DNA of 64,000 bases from Chitinophagaceae bacterium. Lineage in GTDB: Bacteria; Bacteroidota; Bacteroidia; Chitinophagales; Chitinophagaceae. Of this stretch, positions 10,801 through 19,923 are shown one piece after another. Under the pieces are notes generated by a model that was not told where the DNA came from, made no database searches, and saw nothing but the letters and a program-made list of their open reading frames with translations. Numbering within the stretch: position 1 is the stretch's first letter; each line of letters starts with the position of its first letter. The stretch is taken from NCBI GenBank assembly GCA_023229465.1, contig JALNZE010000007.1:62001-126000 (forward strand), read 5' to 3'. A program made the translations under genes and the position numbers.

Positions 10801-10981
10801 TAGTAAGGGAAACAGTGGTTGTACCTTTCACCTGAATAGTAGCACCAACAATCGGCTGACCGTTTGCTTTATTGGTTACTTTACCAGTGATTACGTTTTG
10901 AGCTAAAACATTGAAACTAAAAAACACGAGAAACAGCGCAAGGAGGTAACTCCTGACAAGCAAATTAATTTTTGTTGGCAT
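7802..10981 (-). CDS. SusC/RagA family TonB-linked outer-membrane transporter
   Basis: A TonB-dependent outer-membrane channel for oligomeric nutrients working with the adjacent SusD lipoprotein. It has 1059 residues: a signal peptide ending FNVLAQ, a carboxypeptidase-regulatory-like domain at about 30-110 (VTGKVTNKANGQPIVGATI), and a plug domain at about 115-235 with the SusC signatures SGSNIRIRGITSFG, DPLVIVDGVQG, IESIQVLKDAGAASIYGVRGS and GVIVVTTKKGK. The 22-strand barrel follows and ends in the expected aromatic residue (NVGVNVTF). No frameshift is seen. Regulation may involve the AraC-type regulator at 13572, since no hybrid two-component or anti-sigma system is present here. Confidence 0.96.
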   Translation of the reverse strand: MPTKINLLVRSYLLALFLVFFSFNVLAQNVITGKVTNKANGQPIVGATIQVKGTTTVSLTNNEGVFSINAGLKAVLTVSVVGFEAVEQAVAGKSEFIFALTETTSQLNEILVTGYSSQRKKDITGSVSVVNVKDLKAVPAGSPAQMLQGRASGLNVVTSGQPGSGSNIRIRGITSFGNVDPLVIVDGVQGSLTNLNVSDIESIQVLKDAGAASIYGVRGSNGVIVVTTKKGKSGRASVTYDAYIGTQRPASGNPFNLLGTQGMADLTWLAFKNSGQTLTHPQYGSGASPVIPDYILNGPNSGVSGAISAADLAKYNVTDFSKSIYQITAANKTGTDWFHQIFQPAAIQSHTITASGGNDKNTYLFSMNYFNQQGTLMGTYLKRYSARINTTFNIKNNIRVGENLYIYNRTNPQIGNQSEGNAISMTYREQPIIPVFDINGGFAGTAAKGLGNAQNPVANQMRTFENKGNSWNIEGNIFAEVDFLKHFTARTAFGGTMGNFYNYNFGFRTYENAENNGSNSFNENAGYDRQWTWTNTVKYSNVFAGKHAVTALAGVEALEAYGRGVGGSTLGYFTDNPNFRTLSTGSSGFTNYSYAYQNSLYSLFGKVDYAFNDKYLFSATVRRDGSSRFGADKRYGIFPSFAAGWRISRENFMKDVKWIDDLKLRGSWGKLGNQTNVDPSNAFSQFGGSPGTSFYDINGTSTSSVQGFRATRIGNPKTGWEEDILTNFGIDAQLFNNKIDLSVEYYQKKINGLLFPDQAPATVGGAALPNVNIGDIQNKGVDASVTYHGAPTKDLKYDVGVIFTTYKSNITNIPGDYFDAGGSRIGTFVRNQVGHPIGSFFGYEVVGLFQDAADVSKSPVQDGAKPGRFKYKDGNGDGKISSADRGYFGNPNPKYTLGLNLDISYKNFDFSTFLYGSIGNDVINYVRYWTDFYPSFQGVKSLDALNKSWLPTRTNTTVPIAENNASFSTNQVPNSYYKENGSYLRMKSLIVGYTMPANQLKRWGIEKLRVYVQAANLFTITKYTGLDPELSGSNAAFGIDYGNYPNNQKNFNVGVNVTF

Positions 10982-11408
10982 AGCAATTTGGGTTGTGAGT
11001 TAAAGGATATAGCAATCAGGGGCTAAATATATAACGGATTGTTAATGAAGGGCTATGTTTTTTTAACATTTTATTGTATGATTTTACCATTTGTAATATG
11101 TACTAAATACACATAGTTTAATTTTAATAAGTGATCTTATCACTCAAAACTCAATACAGATAGCCATTTCAGCCAATTTTTAGGCAATTTTGCAGCTTGC
11201 GGCTTAAGATACCTTTTTAGCATACAAATTATATTAAATTATATGTGTAGTACGCCCCCTGATCGTCGCTAAAGGATGCAACCAGGTATCCGGCGACAAA
11301 GCCATTTTAGCTGGGGAGGCCCAAAGTGGACTGGCATCTATTACCTGGATTGATACCGCGCTGAATCCTGTAAAAATGAACATGGGCAATATGGGAGCAC
11401 AATAGGAA
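10982..11408. other. 427-base gap upstream of susC
   Basis: This gap lies between the symporter stop and the susC start, both on the minus strand. The part next to susC (10982-11230) is A/T-rich and should hold the susC promoter; a near-match to the -7 box (TATATTTA on the minus strand, 11024-11031) is present without a convincing -33 element. The distal part holds the possible coding remnant described separately. No tRNA or riboswitch-like structure was recognised. Confidence 0.4.
11238..11405 (+). pseudogene. Possible C-terminal remnant of an unidentified gene
   Basis: A short open stretch on the plus strand, between an in-frame TAA at 11235 and TAG at 11403-11405. It reads like ordinary protein (VSGDKAILAGEAQSGLAS, then ITWIDTALNPV, then MNMGNMGAQ at the end). 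There is no start codon at its head, and it ends four bases before the convergent symporter stop. Its base composition is richer in G/C than the A/T-rich sequence beside it, as expected of a coding relic left by a deletion. The parent family was not recognised. It could be chance. Confidence 0.3.
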
Positions 11409-13232
11409 TTAGTTCTCTAATTTATTCCACCAGGTTTTTTTGAGAATAAAAATAATAACAGCCAAAATGATAACGGTAAACAACAAAGGCAATTTCATCC
11501 AAAGCACGAGATACATGGGAACTACGGTTAAGCACAATTGCGCTATGATGCCCAATACAACATTGAACATATCCAACCCAAACTTTTGATTGGAAATAAA
11601 GGAAGGATTTTCTGCCACTACTTTTTGCTGAATGGGTTTCCAAAACCCCCAGGGTTTAACAGTAAAATAAAATTGTTTAAGTACCGTTTCATCAGTTGGA
11701 GGGGCTGTATAGGTTCCTACCAGGCAACCGGCCAGAGATATGATAAAAAGTAAGGGCCAGTTATATAAGGGAAGACCATCAAATATATAGGGGAAAATAA
11801 GCGCTGCGATAATGCCACTCATCATACCCCAGAAAAAACCGTTCGCATTAAAGCGCCACCAAAACCATTTCAGCATATTAGATGCGATATACCCTCCATA
11901 CAAAGCGCCAACGATCCATTGTAAAACCGAATTCACATTTTTTGCAAAAAAACCCAATATAATACCTATGATTACTACCACTAACCCTGACAGGTAATTG
12001 ACGGAAATAATTTTTTTAGTAGATGCCTGAGGGTTTATAAATTTAACATAGATATCATTAACGATATAGGCCTGTGCCGCGTTTAATGTACCGGCAAAAG
12101 TACCCATGAATGCCCCTAATAACCCGGTTAATACCAAACCCAAAACTCCGGCAGGTAAATAATTGTTAATGACCGATGGCAGTACTTTTTCAAAGTCCAC
12201 TCCATTGGGTGAGCTCAGATCAAGTTGCTGATAATATAACAGTCCTAATACCGTAAGCCCAATAATCATTGAATACCTGACGGGCAATAAAACAACAGAT
12301 ACAAACCCACTCATTTTAGAGGCTTCTTTGGGCGACCGGGTAGACAGAATTTTTTGCATATCATAATTAGGAGCGGGGCCGGCCAGGCTTGCAAATATTC
12401 CTTTGAATAACATCATCATAAAAAAGAAACCAAAAATACCAAATCCATCCTCGGTAATTTTTTTACCCGCTTCCGGGATGAGCCTGCTCCAGTCGAGATT
12501 CAGATTCCAGTTAAAGAAAGGATCGAACCATCCATCAGGAACCACCAGTGTTTGCCCGTGCAAATGCTGTGAAGCGATGATAGCGATAGCGATACAGGCA
12601 ATGGTCATTATGATATATTTGATCAGGTCGCCAAGTACAATACTGCGCATGCCCCCCAGGATGGAATAAAACATGGCGAACAGTGTAAACAGGATACCAT
12701 AGAAGTGTGCAACATAAGCAGGGGCAATATCAAAAGGAAGGTATGGTTTTACCTGGCTCCATGGCACAAAAATTTCGATAAATTTTCCAAGTCCAACAAA
12801 ACCATACGCCAGGAATCCAAAACAACTGAGTAATGCGAAAGCAACCACCACATTATGTGAGGCCAGCACAGATTTACCGGTTTTTCCAAAACGTGTGGCC
12901 AGCCATTCAGCGCCTGTTGTGGCATTTGACCGGCGCAACCATTTGGATAAAAACATCATTAATATCACCTGGTTAAATACTGGCCAAAGCCAGGGTATCC
13001 AGATGCTTTTCATTCCATACACAAAACAAAGGGCCACCATCCACATGGTACCACTGATATCAAACATGTCTGAAGCATCGCTCATTCCCAGGAGGTACCA
13101 GGGTAATTGTTTGCCACCCATCAGGTAATTCGCCTGGTTCTCCCTTGCTTTTTTCCGGAGTACCCAGCCAAGTATTACCATCGACAAGAGATATAATACA
13201 ATGATTGAGATATCAAGAAAGGACAGTTTCAT
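11409..13232 (-). CDS. Sodium:solute symporter (SSS family)
   Basis: An inner-membrane Na+-coupled transporter of 607 residues. About 13-14 hydrophobic segments are visible. The first helix (LDISIIVLYLLSMVILGW) is followed by NYLMGGKQLPWYLLGMSDASDMFDISGTMW, the unwound first-core-helix region of SSS carriers. The conserved family segment FMGTFAGTLNAAQAYIVNDIYVKFINP is near residues 370-400. Family substrates include sugars, sialic acid and myo-inositol; this one is not identified, and its place beside susCD suggests uptake of a product released by the locus. The AraC-type gene is divergent from it across a 339-base region. Confidence 0.9.
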   Translation of the reverse strand: MKLSFLDISIIVLYLLSMVILGWVLRKKARENQANYLMGGKQLPWYLLGMSDASDMFDISGTMWMVALCFVYGMKSIWIPWLWPVFNQVILMMFLSKWLRRSNATTGAEWLATRFGKTGKSVLASHNVVVAFALLSCFGFLAYGFVGLGKFIEIFVPWSQVKPYLPFDIAPAYVAHFYGILFTLFAMFYSILGGMRSIVLGDLIKYIIMTIACIAIAIIASQHLHGQTLVVPDGWFDPFFNWNLNLDWSRLIPEAGKKITEDGFGIFGFFFMMMLFKGIFASLAGPAPNYDMQKILSTRSPKEASKMSGFVSVVLLPVRYSMIIGLTVLGLLYYQQLDLSSPNGVDFEKVLPSVINNYLPAGVLGLVLTGLLGAFMGTFAGTLNAAQAYIVNDIYVKFINPQASTKKIISVNYLSGLVVVIIGIILGFFAKNVNSVLQWIVGALYGGYIASNMLKWFWWRFNANGFFWGMMSGIIAALIFPYIFDGLPLYNWPLLFIISLAGCLVGTYTAPPTDETVLKQFYFTVKPWGFWKPIQQKVVAENPSFISNQKFGLDMFNVVLGIIAQLCLTVVPMYLVLWMKLPLLFTVIILAVIIFILKKTWWNKLEN

Positions 13233-13571
13233 GAGATGCTATTGATTGTTTCCGCAGATTCTTAGTTAAATGTACCGGCTTCAACCAATATTCTACTATA
13301 AAAAATAAGCCAAAAAGGAGCAAGTGATTGCAGCGAAAAGACCTATTTGAATGTCAGATAGGGGTAAGTGTTGCCCTTTGCCTATAATATAGTACCATTT
13401 TATCAAATATCAATAAAACATATTTATTTTTACGGCGTTTACTCATTAAATAAATAAACCTAAATAACTAATAAACAACTAGTTATAAGGTTATATACCT
13501 AATGAAACATTGTACCACTCAATTATATACTTTTAAGACCTGAAAGGGTAACAGCCAACCGAACCCTAACC
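13233..13571. other. Divergent promoter region between symporter and AraC regulator
   Basis: A 339-base non-coding, A/T-rich gap between two divergently transcribed genes, so it should carry both promoters and any operator. Two small palindromes lie close to the regulator: AACTAGTT at 13477-13484, and AGGT-TATAT-ACCT at 13488-13500. A weak plus-strand -7 candidate, TACTTTTA (one mismatch to TAnnTTTG), is at 13528-13535. No RNA gene was seen. Confidence 0.4.
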
Positions 13572-14453
13572 ATGCAGAAAAAAATTTTAAGAGAAATAAC
13601 ACCCCTTACATCGGCAGACTGTTTTACAGTGTTTGCCCGTACCAAAACTGAGTTTGATTTTCCGGTTCATTACCATGAAGAATTCGAGCTGAATTTTATA
13701 AAGAATGCCAAAGGAGTTAAAAGAATTGTTGGAGACCATGTTGAAGAAATAGGTGAATATGAACTGGTATTGATTGGCCCCAATTTACAGCATGCATGGT
13801 TTACCCATAAATGCAAGAGTAGAGAAATTACTGAAGTAACGATACAGTTTCATAAGGACTTATTTGACGAAAAATTTCTCCGCAGAAACCAGCTTTCCTT
13901 TATTAGAACGATGTTGGGAAATTCTTTAAGGGGCATTCTGTTTTCTTACGAAACAGCCTCTCTACTCTCTTCGCGTATCATGCGGTTAAGCAAAAAAAGT
14001 GGTTTTGAATCCGTTTATGAGTTAATGTCGATCTTACATGAATTATCAATCTCACGACATTCACGTATGTTGTCTAACTCTACATTTAACAATATGGAGA
14101 ATTTCTCCTATAACAGTCGCAGGGTAGAAAGAGTGATGGAATACCTCAATGAAAATTTTCACAACTCCATTTCACTTACAGAAGTAGCCAAATTAACCAA
14201 TATGGCTGAGTCTGCATTCAGCCGGTTTTTCAAAACAAGAACCGGCATGACTTTCATTGACAGTCTTACAGAAATCCGTCTGGGCCATGCTTCGCGGATG
14301 TTAATTGATACCACACAATCGGTTTCGGAGATTGCCTATGAATGCGGGTTTAATAATATATCCAATTTCAACCGCATATTTAAAAAGAAGAAAGGATGTA
14401 CCCCCAAGGAATTCAAAAAAAGTTACTCAGCAGAAGAAAGAATATTCTTTTAA
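13572..14453 (+). CDS. AraC family transcriptional regulator
   Basis: A 293-residue DNA-binding regulator. The N-terminal half has a cupin-like ligand pocket (FPVHYHEEFELNFI at about 30-45, then GEYELVLIGPNLQHAW). The C-terminal ~100 residues contain the two helix-turn-helix motifs of AraC proteins: SISLTEVAKLTNMAESAFSR with FFKTRTGMTFIDS, and SVSEIAYECGFNNISNFNRI with FKKKKGCTPKEF. It is divergent from the symporter and the susCD locus, so it is a candidate regulator of them. The inducer is unknown. There is no sign of degradation. Confidence 0.93.
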   Translation: MQKKILREITPLTSADCFTVFARTKTEFDFPVHYHEEFELNFIKNAKGVKRIVGDHVEEIGEYELVLIGPNLQHAWFTHKCKSREITEVTIQFHKDLFDEKFLRRNQLSFIRTMLGNSLRGILFSYETASLLSSRIMRLSKKSGFESVYELMSILHELSISRHSRMLSNSTFNNMENFSYNSRRVERVMEYLNENFHNSISLTEVAKLTNMAESAFSRFFKTRTGMTFIDSLTEIRLGHASRMLIDTTQSVSEIAYECGFNNISNFNRIFKKKKGCTPKEFKKSYSAEERIFF

Positions 14454-14495
14454 TCGGTTAATACTTTTTTAAGCGCCAGTTCCCTTTCCCTACCA

Positions 14496-14792
14496 TTAAA
14501 TCTTTCTTTTTACTTTTGTAAAGTCCCTGGTAATGGTTGCAGTCATTTGCCCTACTGTATCTTTTCCATCCTGCTTCATATTTACCTTGAATTCACATTC
14601 GTAAGATTCTAATTCTTCATAATAGATTACTTCCTGCACATCAAATTTCACTTTGGTTGAATCATTGTTTACAGATTCATATAAAAACTCAGACATCGCT
14701 TTTTTTAAGTGCATTTCCACTTCGGCGGGTTTGGGCTTTTTCTGGCAGGCCAGGGCAGTGATAAAGAGCAAAGAGACAATTATTTTTTTCAT
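14496..14792 (-). CDS. Small lipoprotein of unknown function
   Basis: A 98-residue predicted lipoprotein. The ATG at 14792 is preferred over an in-frame upstream one at 14837 because it begins directly with a lipoprotein signal (MKKIIVSLLFITALAC, Cys16). The mature part is acidic then basic, with VNNDSTKVKFDVQEVIYYEEL and a central ESYECEFKVNMK that looks like beta-strands. It ends in a Lys/Arg-rich tail. It resembles the small DUF-type lipoproteins of Bacteroidota but no family was recognised. It is convergent with the AraC gene. Confidence 0.65.
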   Translation of the reverse strand: MKKIIVSLLFITALACQKKPKPAEVEMHLKKAMSEFLYESVNNDSTKVKFDVQEVIYYEELESYECEFKVNMKQDGKDTVGQMTATITRDFTKVKRKI

Positions 14793-15086
14793 GCGAATCT
14801 TTTTACTTTTTTTAAAAGCAGGAATGTACCGGGCCATTGCCTGCCATGAATGTTAATTTGTTCAATAATCATCCCTGCCGGTTCTCATTCGCCTTGTGGC
14901 CAATTACCTATACCGTAGGAAAAGCATCATCAGCACTCTAAAATAGGAAAAGACAGCTAATTTCCAAGGTTTCAGAAACTTTTTTGTTCTGCGCGGTTCT
15001 GATACACAGCATTAAATGGAAGGCTATAGTATCATTTTATTGGATAAAATGAGCGGTTTGGTATTGTATTTGCCTTACCACTACGA

Positions 15087-18000
15087 ATGCCTATTTTTGC
15101 CACTCAAACAAAAGACCTCCTGAAGCGCTTCTTTACAATATTACGCCGTACTGTTCTCGTTATTATTGCCATTATCTTATTGGTTTTTATCGCTATTCAA
15201 ACTGATTTTGTGCAAAACAGGCTGGTAAAGATTGCTACAAGCCGTCTATCTAACGCGCTTGGAACTGAAGTAAGTATTCAATCAGTCAGTTTTTCTCTTT
15301 TTAACCGGTTCAATTTAGAAGGAACGATGGTTAGGGATAAACAGAAAGACACCTTACTCTATGCAGGACAATTAAAAGTGAGGATCACTGATTGGTTTTT
15401 CCTGAAAAAAAAGGCCACCCTTCATTTTGTGGGCATGGAAGACGCGGTAATCAAGCTTCAGCGTAAAGATTCGACCTGGAACTATGGTTTTTTAGTAGAT
15501 TATTTTACATCTCCTGGTACTTCAAAGAAAAAAAATGGATTTGCCCTGAACCTAAAGAAAGTGGATGTAAAAAACCTGCGATTTCAGAAAAATGATCTAT
15601 GGGTTGGAGAAAAAATGAATATCACTGTGGCCAGTTTAGTAGTAGATGCAGAAAATATAGATTTAGTGAAAAATACCTTTTTCATCAATCGTATTTCCCT
15701 GGATAAACCCTTTATCAGCATACAGGATTTACCTGGCTTACGGCCAAAAATTTTACGGAATAAGAAAGCGGGTGCAGATACCGGAATGTATTTCAATGTA
15801 GGTGATATATCAGTACTGGCAGGGAATATCTCTATCAGGAGTGGTAGTTTATTTATAGACGGTAATCTGAATAAACCATTACCTTTTTTTGATGGAAGTC
15901 ATATACAACTTAGCAAATTAAACGGTTCAATCTCCGGTCTCCGGTTTATAAAAGATACACTGCGTGCCATTGTACACATTTCGGCAAAAGACAGATGCGG
16001 CCTGGAAATTAAAAAACTGAAAACAGATTTCAGGCTTACCCCGCAGATCATGGAACTGTCAAAATTAGATTTGCAAACTAACAAAAGCAGGCTGACTGAT
16101 TATTATGCCATGCAATTCAAAGATTTTAATAATGACTTTTCGGATTATATTACCAGGGTAACCATGAATGCAGTTTTCAAAGAATCGAAAGTGAGTAGTG
16201 ATGATATTGCTTTTTTTGCACCGGAACTCAGTTCCTGGAAAAGGAATTTTATAGTAAGTGGACATTACCTGGGTACCGTTGATAATTTTACCGTTACCCA
16301 TTTATCTGCAGGTTCGGGAGCCGGAACCCAAATGAATGGGTTATTACGCATGAAGGGGTTACCCGATATCAACCGTACCAATATCAGCCTTACCAATGGC
16401 ACGCTGCAAACAAACTATTATGACCTGGGGGTATTGATACCTGTATTGAAAGGTGTAAACTCACCAAATCTTGCTGCATTAGGAAAAATTATTTACAGAG
16501 GAAATTTTAATGGCACTTCCCAAAATTTTGTTACAGCCGGAATTTTCAGTACACAGTTAGGTGGCATCAAAACCAATATCAGTCTTCATTTACCTGAAAA
16601 AGGAGAACCCAGTTATACAGGTGATATAGAAACCAGCCGCTTTAACATGGGCAAATTTTTAAATGATACTTTACTGGGGCTTGTTGACTTTAAAGGTAAA
16701 ATTACCGGCAGCAATTTTACGATTGACAAATTGAAAACAACATTAGAAGGAAAGATATCATCGCTTACCTACAATAATTATACCTATAGCGATATAGTGA
16801 CCAATGGAACTTTTCAGAAAAAATATTTCAAAGGGGAAGTAAAAATTAATGACCCAAATCTCGATTTTACGAGTACTGTTGAAATTGATCTGACCAAAGA
16901 CTTACCAAGATTTAATATTCTGGGTGACCTGGTACATTCAAATCTCTATTCACTGAATCTTTTGAAAAATTCAACGGATTCACTTGAATTAACCGGCCTG
17001 TTAGACGTTAATTTTACCGGCACCAATATTGATAATTTCCTGGGCACGGCCAAATTCCTAAACGCAACAATTAAAAGCGGTGCGACAAAACTAAGTTTCG
17101 ATTCATTGAACCTTGTATCAAGCTATGAAGACTCAATTAAATCTTTACACCTGGGTAGTAATGATTTTGATGCCACTGTTTTGGGTAAATTCAGTATTCT
17201 TGGATTGCCTTCCAGTTTTCAGAGCTTTCTGAGCCATTATTACCCCTCTTATATCAAGCGGTTAAAATCCATTCCTAAAAACCAACAGTTTTCATTTTCG
17301 GTTAACACGGGTAATATCGAACCTTATCTGAAAATAATAGATAAAAAAATAGCGGGCTTCAATTATGCGAAAATTACCGGGTCAGTAGATACCAGATTAA
17401 ATCAATTGGGTATTCTTGCAGAAATTCCATCCGGCAAATATGATAATAGTAGTTTCACCGGCCTTGACCTGCAAGGAAAGGGAAACCTGGATACCCTGTC
17501 ATTAACAGGAAATATCAGTAGTATACAGGTGAGCGACAGTCTTCGCTTCCCAAATACCATACTGGTCATTACGTCCAATCAGGACCATTCTGTTGTATCC
17601 ATAAAAACCAGCGCCAACAATACGTTTACAGAAGCTGATTTATATGCGGATGTGTATACTTTAACCGATGGCGTAAAAATTCAGTTCAGGCCTTCTTCCT
17701 TTGTGTTGAATGAAAAAAAATGGAGCATTGAAAAATCGGGAGAAATTACGGTCAGAACAAACCTGGCCCAGGCGAAGAATGTAAAATTTACACAGGGTTT
17801 CCAGGAAATAGCGATAGAGACAGTACCTGGCAATATTAGTAAAACCAGTGACCTGGTGGTGAAATTGAAGAATGTAGTAATGGGAGATATTACTGGTATA
17901 TTTTTCAAAGACCCCAGACTGGAGGCAGTTACTTCAGGCAGTATCGCCTTGAATGATTTGATGGGTAATTTTCAGGCCTCTGCCAATTTAAAAGCGGAGC

Positions 18001-19901
18001 AGTTCCGGATGGATGACGATTCAATTGGCCTGGTGAATATTAAGGCGGGATATGACAGCAAATCAGGTGAAATTACCTACACGGTACAATCGCCAAATGA
18101 TGATTACAGATTTTCCGCGACCGGCAGGTATCAGGTGAAAGATACGAGCGGAAAATCTTTTCATACAGAGATAGACCTGGCCAATTCGCGCATAGATATT
18201 TTACACAAATTTCTCAGTAATCTCTTTACCGACCTTACCGGCAGGGCAACCGGTTTATTGACCATTAGCGGGAATCTGAATGCGCCGGACCTGTTCGGAA
18301 AAATTAAACTTCGGAATGCCGGCATGAAAGTGAATTATTCGCAGGTATATTATACGATTGATTCCGCTGATATTAATTTTACCGAAGAAGGTATTGATTT
18401 TGGAACATTCCATATCCGGGACCGTTATAAGAATATTGGTACGGTTCGTGGCAGGTTACTGGAGAAAGGATTTAAGCATATGACGTTTGATTTCGATCTG
18501 ACTACCCATAAACTTTTGCTGATAGATACCAAGGCAACCGATAACCAACAGTTCTATGGTAAAGCAATTGGTAACGCTACCTTAACATTGAAGGGGCCGG
18601 AATCGAATGCCAGGATGAGCATTATTGCTGAATCGAATGACAGTTCACATATTTACATTCCAAATTCGGTTAGCAGAGAGAGTGGTGTTGCCGATTTTAT
18701 TGAGTTCAAACAGTATGGAACTGAAATGGAGAGGGAGGGCTCAAATAGTAATTTCAACCTCAACGTTGACCTGGACATTACAGCCAATAACCAAATGATG
18801 ATTGATGTTATCCTGGATGATTTAACAGGTGATGTGATTAAGGCGGTAGGTAATGGAAAGTTAAAAATAAATGTCGGCACAAAAGAGCCGCTTACCATGT
18901 GGGGCAGGTACAATATTGAAAGAGGAAGCTATGTTTTTAATTTCCAGGGGTTGATACGCAAACCATTTGAGTTACTGCCGGATGCAGGAAACTATATTGA
19001 ATGGAAAGGAGACCCTTTCAGAGCTGATCTTCATATAGACGCGCGCTATACTGCAGAACGCATTAGTTTGTCTGACCTTGTTAGTAATCTTAATTTAAGT
19101 CCTGCAGTAAAAGGCTACCGGGGTGATGTATATGTAATTGCCATGTTACGCGATAAACTTAACAAGCCTGATATTAAATTTAAACTCGACTTCCCCCAGG
19201 GCAGTCCGGTTAAATCGGATAATGAATTTACACAGTATATTAACCGTCTTGAAAAGGATCAGAACGAAATATTAAACCAGGTAGCATTTCTCATTTTGTT
19301 CAATGCTTTTGCGCCTCCCGGAGGAGGTAATAACAGTTCGGGGATAACACCTTACTCCATCACTTCATTAACTGTAAATACAGTTTCAAAATTGTTAACT
19401 AAAAGTGTGAACAAAGTTTTATCAAACCTGCTGTATAAAATTACCGGGGATAAGAGTCTTCGTTTTGATGTTGGCACAAGTGTATACAGCAGTTCAAACC
19501 TGCTTGATCCGGGCAGCAACAAAATTGATGCAAGCAATGGTAAACTGGACCGCACAAGGGTGGATCTGAAATTTGGCTATGCATTTGCCAATGATAAAAT
19601 AATTATAACGCTTGGCAGTGATATAGATTTCAATTTCGGAAATAGTTCCGCCATACAGAATGGCAATACCCAATGGCTACCCAATGTAAATATTGAAATT
19701 GTTTTATCGAAGGATAAAAAACTAAGGTTAATTATATTTAATAAAAACAGTCTTGACTTCAGTGGATCCAGTTTTGGACGCAGGAACAGGCAGGGCGTAA
19801 GCATTTCATACCGAAAAGATTTTGAAAGCCTTTTTGCCAAAAAAGAGAAAGAGATTGAGCTCAATGGCCCGGTAGACAGTGCGCAGAATAAAGAAAATTA
19901 A
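15087..19901 (+). CDS. TamB/AsmA-like envelope protein (translocation/assembly module TamB domain)
   Basis: A 1604-residue protein anchored in the inner membrane by one N-terminal helix (LVIIAIILLVFIAIQ, about 20-38) and spanning the periplasm. AsmA-type features follow the anchor (VQNRLVKIATSRLSNALGTE, SIQSVSFSLFNRFNLEGTMV). The middle is a long run of beta-strand repeats, as expected of the hydrophobic groove of bridge-like lipid-transport proteins. The C-terminal ~350 residues match the TamB/DUF490 domain (RGSYVFNFQGL, FELLPDAGNYIEWKGDPFRADL, LNQVAFLILFNAF, DVYVIAMLRDKLNKPDIKF). Family roles are phospholipid transport to, or protein assembly in, the outer membrane. No TamA/BamA-like gene is adjacent. 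A weak promoter candidate (TTG at 15040, TGTATTTG at 15065) lies upstream. Confidence 0.88.
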   Translation: MPIFATQTKDLLKRFFTILRRTVLVIIAIILLVFIAIQTDFVQNRLVKIATSRLSNALGTEVSIQSVSFSLFNRFNLEGTMVRDKQKDTLLYAGQLKVRITDWFFLKKKATLHFVGMEDAVIKLQRKDSTWNYGFLVDYFTSPGTSKKKNGFALNLKKVDVKNLRFQKNDLWVGEKMNITVASLVVDAENIDLVKNTFFINRISLDKPFISIQDLPGLRPKILRNKKAGADTGMYFNVGDISVLAGNISIRSGSLFIDGNLNKPLPFFDGSHIQLSKLNGSISGLRFIKDTLRAIVHISAKDRCGLEIKKLKTDFRLTPQIMELSKLDLQTNKSRLTDYYAMQFKDFNNDFSDYITRVTMNAVFKESKVSSDDIAFFAPELSSWKRNFIVSGHYLGTVDNFTVTHLSAGSGAGTQMNGLLRMKGLPDINRTNISLTNGTLQTNYYDLGVLIPVLKGVNSPNLAALGKIIYRGNFNGTSQNFVTAGIFSTQLGGIKTNISLHLPEKGEPSYTGDIETSRFNMGKFLNDTLLGLVDFKGKITGSNFTIDKLKTTLEGKISSLTYNNYTYSDIVTNGTFQKKYFKGEVKINDPNLDFTSTVEIDLTKDLPRFNILGDLVHSNLYSLNLLKNSTDSLELTGLLDVNFTGTNIDNFLGTAKFLNATIKSGATKLSFDSLNLVSSYEDSIKSLHLGSNDFDATVLGKFSILGLPSSFQSFLSHYYPSYIKRLKSIPKNQQFSFSVNTGNIEPYLKIIDKKIAGFNYAKITGSVDTRLNQLGILAEIPSGKYDNSSFTGLDLQGKGNLDTLSLTGNISSIQVSDSLRFPNTILVITSNQDHSVVSIKTSANNTFTEADLYADVYTLTDGVKIQFRPSSFVLNEKKWSIEKSGEITVRTNLAQAKNVKFTQGFQEIAIETVPGNISKTSDLVVKLKNVVMGDITGIFFKDPRLEAVTSGSIALNDLMGNFQASANLKAEQFRMDDDSIGLVNIKAGYDSKSGEITYTVQSPNDDYRFSATGRYQVKDTSGKSFHTEIDLANSRIDILHKFLSNLFTDLTGRATGLLTISGNLNAPDLFGKIKLRNAGMKVNYSQVYYTIDSADINFTEEGIDFGTFHIRDRYKNIGTVRGRLLEKGFKHMTFDFDLTTHKLLLIDTKATDNQQFYGKAIGNATLTLKGPESNARMSIIAESNDSSHIYIPNSVSRESGVADFIEFKQYGTEMEREGSNSNFNLNVDLDITANNQMMIDVILDDLTGDVIKAVGNGKLKINVGTKEPLTMWGRYNIERGSYVFNFQGLIRKPFELLPDAGNYIEWKGDPFRADLHIDARYTAERISLSDLVSNLNLSPAVKGYRGDVYVIAMLRDKLNKPDIKFKLDFPQGSPVKSDNEFTQYINRLEKDQNEILNQVAFLILFNAFAPPGGGNNSSGITPYSITSLTVNTVSKLLTKSVNKVLSNLLYKITGDKSLRFDVGTSVYSSSNLLDPGSNKIDASNGKLDRTRVDLKFGYAFANDKIIITLGSDIDFNFGNSSAIQNGNTQWLPNVNIEIVLSKDKKLRLIIFNKNSLDFSGSSFGRRNRQGVSISYRKDFESLFAKKEKEIELNGPVDSAQNKEN

Positions 19902-19923
19902 ACAGCCTGATAAGTGCCAGCGC

